Assembly (NCBI GenBank): GCA_027030605.1
Contig: JALVEV010000138.1
Coordinates: 1-10,861, forward strand
Reading direction: 5' to 3'
DNA length: 10,861 bases
From: Campylobacteraceae bacterium
GTDB lineage: Bacteria > Campylobacterota > Campylobacteria > Campylobacterales > Sulfurovaceae
The translations under genes and the position numbers were made by a program. The notes below the pieces were generated by a model that saw only the letters and a list, made by a program, of their open reading frames with translations, was not told the DNA's origin and did no database searches. Positions 7,205 through 10,861 of this stretch are shown here, piece after piece (position 1 is the stretch's first letter; each line of letters begins with the position of its first letter).

Positions 7205-7223
7205 GTAAGTGTTTAGCACTTAC
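7205..7223. repeat. Second inverted repeat abutting the terminator, over the LysR stop codon
   Basis: GTAAGTG (7205-7211) and CACTTAC (7217-7223) pair perfectly around a 5-nt loop, starting at the base after the first hairpin ends. It spans the TAA of the LysR gene (7213-7215). It could extend the terminator or protect the 3' ends of the RNAs. There is no U-tract directly behind it. Confidence 0.6.
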
Positions 7224-8115
7224 CTGAAATAATATAGTTCACAACATTATCAATAAAGACATTGTTTTTATTCTCTTTTGAGTAGACAATATAGAACTTA
7301 CGCTTCATGGTATAGCCGTAGATTCGAGACTCAAAAAGCTCACCACGTGCTACCTCTTCGGCAATTGCATGTTTAGAGATAACCGAAACAGTTGGTATAC
7401 CATCATCTCTTTTTGCTCTCTTAACACTCTGCAAAGCAGCTGTTGTATTAGAGACTTCAGAGAGAACATCAAAGCTTTTACATGAAACACCCAACTCTTC
7501 AAATACTTCAGAGATAAGCTTTCGGGTATGAGACCCCTCTTCTCGACAAATCCATTTAAACTCATAAAGCTCTTCGGTATTAACTGTTTTTGGAAGTGGA
7601 GCATTTGAAAAGATAACTAACTCATCATCAAACCACTCTCTATAGATTAACTCATCATCAAAAATAGGAGACTCTATTAACCCAATATCAAATTTACGCT
7701 CTTTTAAACCCTCTACTATCTTATCACTAGAGTCAATATTTAAAGTAACATCATTACCAATACCCTCAGATATACTATTTAGACACTTACCTGGAATAAC
7801 ATAAGAACCAATAGTATAGGAGGCAGCCAATCTAAAGGTCATCTCTTTTTTAATAATCTTTAGGACATCTTTTTCAAGATTATGAATTGACTTTTCAAGT
7901 TGAGTTACTACTTTATAGAGTTCCTCACCCTCAGCTGTTAATCTAATTCCATTCTTCTTTCTATCTATAATTTTAGCTTCCAAATAGTTTTCTATATATT
8001 TTATCTGTTGCGTTACCGCAGGTTGAGAGATTCCAAGTTTAGCAGAAGCTTTAGAGAAACTTCTCTCCCTAGCTACGGTTAAAAATGTCTCCATTTTAAC
8101 AAAATCTTTTAACAT
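7213..8115 (-). CDS. LysR-family transcriptional regulator
   Basis: This is a DNA-binding regulator of 300 residues, the normal LysR length. The N-terminal winged helix-turn-helix covers about 1-62: FLTVARERSFSKASAKLGIS, then QPAVTQQIKYIE as the recognition helix, then LEAKIIDRKKNGIRLTAEG as the wing. A linker helix (about 63-90) leads to the periplasmic-binding-like effector domain, beginning with FRLAASYTIGSYVIP and including FDIGLIES, WICREEGSHTR and KRKFYIVYS. AAAGGTG on the minus strand (8121-8127) lies 5 nt before the ATG. The gene is convergent with the pyrC run and divergent from uvrD. The effector part resembles the CysL/CbbR style of LysR proteins, but neither ligand nor targets can be assigned. 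Autoregulation from the divergent region is likely by analogy with the family. Confidence 0.93.
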   Translation of the reverse strand: MLKDFVKMETFLTVARERSFSKASAKLGISQPAVTQQIKYIENYLEAKIIDRKKNGIRLTAEGEELYKVVTQLEKSIHNLEKDVLKIIKKEMTFRLAASYTIGSYVIPGKCLNSISEGIGNDVTLNIDSSDKIVEGLKERKFDIGLIESPIFDDELIYREWFDDELVIFSNAPLPKTVNTEELYEFKWICREEGSHTRKLISEVFEELGVSCKSFDVLSEVSNTTAALQSVKRAKRDDGIPTVSVISKHAIAEEVARGELFESRIYGYTMKRKFYIVYSKENKNNVFIDNVVNYIISGKC

Positions 8116-8141
8116 TTAAACACCTTTGTAATATTTAATTT

Positions 8142-8180
8142 ATTATAATTATTATATCAAATTATATTGAAATTATTATA
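8142..8180 (-). promoter_or_regulatory. AT-rich promoter/operator region of the LysR gene
   Basis: ATTATA (TATAAT on the minus strand) occurs four times, at 8142, 8151, 8161 and 8175. The copy at 8142-8147 is best placed as -10, starting RNA near 8135 with the ribosome binding site at 8121-8127. Two near-identical 10-mers sit in tandem at 8151-8170. A dyad TCAA-N6-TTGA (8157-8170) lies just upstream of that -10 and could be a LysR-type operator. The rest of 8116-8319 is A/T-rich with no gene visible. Confidence 0.4.
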
Positions 8181-8289
8181 AGTTATTTGAATATTTCTAA
8201 ATATTTATAAAAAATACTTATTTTGATACATTTTTTGAACTTCCTAACAGAGTAGTTTCCCTAAAATCTAATAGCTTTAACTAGAAAAG

Positions 8290-8298
8290 TGATATAAT
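8290..8298 (+). promoter_or_regulatory. Putative extended -10 promoter of uvrD
   Basis: TGATATAAT is a perfect TGn-TATAAT extended -10 element. It would start RNA around 8305, only about 15 nt before the uvrD ATG at 8320. That short leader (AAAAAGTAATAAAAAT) has no convincing Shine-Dalgarno sequence. Confidence 0.55.
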
Positions 8299-8319
8299 AA
8301 ATTAAAAAGTAATAAAAAT

Positions 8320-10377
8320 ATGCAAGATGTAATAGAAGCTCTAAATGAAGCACAACAAGAGGCAGTTCAACACATTGATGGACCTCTACTTATTTTGGCA
8401 GGGGCAGGTTCTGGAAAAACAAAAACTTTAACTACACGCTTGGCTTACCTTATCTCTGAAGTAGGGATTGACCCTTTAAATACCCTAACACTAACCTTTA
8501 CCAATAAAGCAGCCAAAGAGATGAGAGAACGTGCCTCTAGGCTTATTAGTACCCAAACTTCCTCCATGCCACTTCTGTGTACCTTTCATAAGTTTGGTCT
8601 ACTCTTTTTAAAACTACACATAGAAAAATTAGGACGAAAAAATAACTTTGTTATTATTGACTCTGATGACAAAAAACGTATCTTAAAACGTATTGCTAAA
8701 GAGCATAGTATCGATTTAAATATTTCATTTATAGGTTCTGAAATATCAAAATATAAGAATACCTTATTGACAGCAGATGAGATTCTCAAAAAAGCAGAAC
8801 TTCCTGACTACCGAAAGATAGCAACTGTCTATAAAGATTATGAGACAGAGATAATAGAGAATAATCTAGTTGATTTTGATGACCTTCTTATGTTGACCTA
8901 TAAAATTTTAGAACAAGATAAAGAGCTAAGAAGAGAGACCTCTAACCGTTACCAATATATTATGGTCGATGAGTACCAAGATACCAATGAGTTACAGTTT
9001 AAACTGCTAAAGCTTTTAGCCTCTGAACATGGTAACCTCTGTGTTGTTGGAGATGATGACCAGAGTATATATGGTTGGCGTGGAGCTAATATTCGTAATA
9101 TTTTAGAGTTTTCAACACACTTCAAAGGGACAAAGACCGTTAAACTTGAGACTAACTACCGTTCAACTGAACCTATCTTAAAGGCGGCAAACGAACTTAT
9201 AGAACACAACTCACAACGTATTGGTAAAAAACTTAGCTCCTTTAAAGGGGTGGGTGACGCAGTTAAACTACTTCATGCACTAGATGAGTCCTTAGAGTCA
9301 AAAAGCATTGCAAGAGAGATAAAAGAGCTACTTGCAAAAGGTGTTCCTGCCGATGAGATTGCTGTTCTCTACCGAATCAATGCCCTTTCACGTTCACTTG
9401 AAGAGGGTTTTACAAAAGAGGGAGTTGCCTTTAAACTCTTAGGGGGAATGCGTTTCTATGACCGTGCTGAGATAAAAGATATGATTTCCTACTTTAGAGT
9501 CTTTGCCAATCCTCATGATGACTTCTCTTTAGAGAGAATCATCAACAAACCAAAACGAGCCATTGGAAAAGTAACTGTTGATAAACTCAAAAAAGGAGCC
9601 TTTGAGAACAACTCCTCACTCTTTACCTTTATGAAAGAGAGAGAGTTAGCAGGTGTGGTGAGTAAAAAAGCATCTAATTCACTCAAAAAATTGGTTGAGC
9701 AGATTGAACTACTCCAACATGAACTAAACCATTCACTCTATAACTTTATTGAACTCTTTGAAGAGAGTATTGGACTCAAAAAATATTACGCTTCAATGGT
9801 AGATGGAACAGAGCGTGTACAAAATATCGACGAGTTTATTGGTTACTTTAGAGAAGCCATTAGTAAAAACCCTAATCTTACACTAGATATCTTTTTAAAT
9901 GATATTTCGCTTCAGAGTGACCAAGACAATATTGATGAGAATGCTGTGACCATTATGAGTATTCACGCCTCAAAAGGATTAGAGTTTGAACACCTTTTTG
10001 TCATTGGCTTAGAGGAGGAGTTCTTTCCTCTGCTAGGTGAAGGATGCAATATGGAAGAGGAGCGACGCTTAGGCTACGTTGCCATTACACGAGCAAAATC
10101 TGACTTAACCCTTAGCTATGTTGACTCACGCTTCTACAAAGGTCAACGAAAACGAATTGAGAAGAGCCGATTTTTAGGAGAAGCTGGTCTTATTAACGAT
10201 ACAGCACTAAAAATAAGTAAATCTAAAATGTACAAAAAGGGTGACTTAGTCAAACATAAAATCTTTGGTATTGGTCGTGTCCAAGGTGCTACTAAATCAG
10301 GAAAAGAGTATAAACTCAAAATTAACTTTGGTGGTCATAAGAAAGAGATTTTAAGCTCATTTGTACAGATGGTGTAG
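8320..10377 (+). CDS. uvrD: UvrD/PcrA-type superfamily I DNA helicase
   Basis: This ATP-dependent 3'-5' DNA helicase acts in nucleotide-excision and mismatch-type repair and in replication-fork upkeep. The 685 residues carry all SF1A motifs in order: a Q-motif region (NEAQQEAV), Walker A GAGSGKT (28-34, K33), Ia TFTNKAAKEM, motif II DEYQDT (217-222), III VVGDDDQSIYGWRGA, IV LETNYRS, V MSIHASKGLEFEHLFV and VI RRLGYVAITRAK. The last ~45 residues (KGDLVKHKIFGIGRV and an INFGGHKKEIL strand) look like the Tudor-like domain that contacts RNA polymerase in UvrD/PcrA. No AddA/RecB nuclease domain is present. Rep is a less likely alternative, because Rep lacks this kind of C-terminus. truB follows after 1 nt, an arrangement I recall from C. 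jejuni. Confidence 0.95.
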   Translation: MQDVIEALNEAQQEAVQHIDGPLLILAGAGSGKTKTLTTRLAYLISEVGIDPLNTLTLTFTNKAAKEMRERASRLISTQTSSMPLLCTFHKFGLLFLKLHIEKLGRKNNFVIIDSDDKKRILKRIAKEHSIDLNISFIGSEISKYKNTLLTADEILKKAELPDYRKIATVYKDYETEIIENNLVDFDDLLMLTYKILEQDKELRRETSNRYQYIMVDEYQDTNELQFKLLKLLASEHGNLCVVGDDDQSIYGWRGANIRNILEFSTHFKGTKTVKLETNYRSTEPILKAANELIEHNSQRIGKKLSSFKGVGDAVKLLHALDESLESKSIAREIKELLAKGVPADEIAVLYRINALSRSLEEGFTKEGVAFKLLGGMRFYDRAEIKDMISYFRVFANPHDDFSLERIINKPKRAIGKVTVDKLKKGAFENNSSLFTFMKERELAGVVSKKASNSLKKLVEQIELLQHELNHSLYNFIELFEESIGLKKYYASMVDGTERVQNIDEFIGYFREAISKNPNLTLDIFLNDISLQSDQDNIDENAVTIMSIHASKGLEFEHLFVIGLEEEFFPLLGEGCNMEEERRLGYVAITRAKSDLTLSYVDSRFYKGQRKRIEKSRFLGEAGLINDTALKISKSKMYKKGDLVKHKIFGIGRVQGATKSGKEYKLKINFGGHKKEILSSFVQMV

Positions 10378-10378
10378 A

Positions 10379-10861
10379 ATGAATCGACTATTTGTTGTAA
10401 ACAAACCCATTTTTAAAAGCTCAAACAGCTATATGGGTTATGTAAAAAGAAAATACAAAACTAAAAAAGTAGGTTTCTCTGGAACACTTGACCCTTTTGC
10501 TACAGGTTGCCTTATTGTCGCTACAGGGCAATACCCTAAACTTTTTCAATACCTAAAAAAAACACCTAAAGGCTACACTGCAACCCTATGGTTAGGGGCA
10601 AACTCTCAAAGTTTAGATATTGAAAATGTAGATTCAGTTAAAATAGTTCCTGAGTTTACTATAAATGAGATATACCAAGCACTAGAGAGTCTAAGAGGAG
10701 AGCTTACCTACTACCCTCCTAAGTTTTCAGCTAAGAAGGTTAATGGAAAACGTGCCTATGATTTAGCACGAGAGGGAAAAGATGTAGAGCTTAAAAAGAT
10801 TGGCTCTACTATCTATGACATTCATCTCATAAACTACAACCACCCCTTTGTTCACTTTGAA
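10379..10861 (+). CDS. truB: tRNA pseudouridine-55 synthase TruB, 3' end missing
   Basis: This enzyme converts U55 to pseudouridine in the T-loop of tRNAs. The first 161 codons are present and the frame is still open at the window end; family members run about 270-310 residues. The catalytic motif GFSGTLDPFATGCL carries the nucleophile D38. KGYTATLWLG and the KFSAKKVNGKRAYDLAREG segment are the next family motifs. The short N-terminus (MNRLFVVNKP) is the standard start of the domain. The ATG lies 1 nt after the uvrD stop (TAGaATG) without a clear Shine-Dalgarno sequence, so translation is probably coupled to uvrD. Confidence 0.95.
   Translation, partial: MNRLFVVNKPIFKSSNSYMGYVKRKYKTKKVGFSGTLDPFATGCLIVATGQYPKLFQYLKKTPKGYTATLWLGANSQSLDIENVDSVKIVPEFTINEIYQALESLRGELTYYPPKFSAKKVNGKRAYDLAREGKDVELKKIGSTIYDIHLINYNHPFVHFE

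Noticed and set aside
1..10861. Mobile element, CRISPR array, tRNA, rRNA or defence cassette
   Set aside because: I saw no transposase or integrase, no regularly spaced direct repeats, no tRNA-like fold and no known defence gene. The genes are mostly housekeeping or regulatory.

Overview
The window is AT-rich, gene-dense bacterial chromosome. It most likely comes from a member of the Campylobacterota, of the Sulfurimonas / Sulfurovum / Arcobacter kind. The pointers are a histidine kinase with the HQWKQP-type H-box and a 7TM sensor, short gaps between genes, A/T-rich promoters with a good -10 and no clear -35, and the pair uvrD-truB, which I recall as neighbours in Campylobacter jejuni. The assignment is an inference from protein style, not from a search.

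Layout. (1) 1-1986, plus strand: the end of an OmpR-type response regulator overlapping a membrane histidine kinase by 8 nt, forming a two-component system. (2) 1993-3330, minus strand, convergent with the kinase: a secreted M35 (aspzincin) metalloendopeptidase with a long, very acidic C-terminal tail. (3) 3331-3525: divergent promoter region. (4) 3526-7181, plus strand: a tight five-gene run of pyrC (dihydroorotase), beta-carbonic anhydrase, cysK-type cysteine synthase, a small class IV PLP enzyme and a small protein that looks SspB-like. Gaps are 4, 18, 3 and 22 nt, so this is probably one operon. (5) 7177-7223: two abutting perfect hairpins between convergent genes. (6) 7213-8115, minus strand: a LysR-type regulator. 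(7) 8116-8319: a very AT-rich divergent promoter region. (8) 8320-10861, plus strand: uvrD helicase followed after 1 nt by truB, which runs off the window.

The five-gene run is mostly central metabolism: pyrimidine synthesis, CO2/bicarbonate interconversion, sulfide assimilation into cysteine, and probably folate-type or amino-acid PLP chemistry. The LysR gene ends tail-to-tail with it and may or may not control it. uvrD and truB are DNA-repair and tRNA-modification housekeeping genes.

The strongest signal not explained by the genes is compositional. I found no GATC anywhere in the 10,861 bases, although GAT and ATC are both very common, and aspartate codons switch to GAC wherever the next codon begins with C. 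This looks like selection against GATC, for example by a restriction system. Other points of interest are the acidic Asp/Trp-rich tail of the peptidase, the possible SspB-type ClpXP adaptor, and the twin hairpins. I see no mobile element, CRISPR array, tRNA or rRNA, and no convincing novel multi-gene system.
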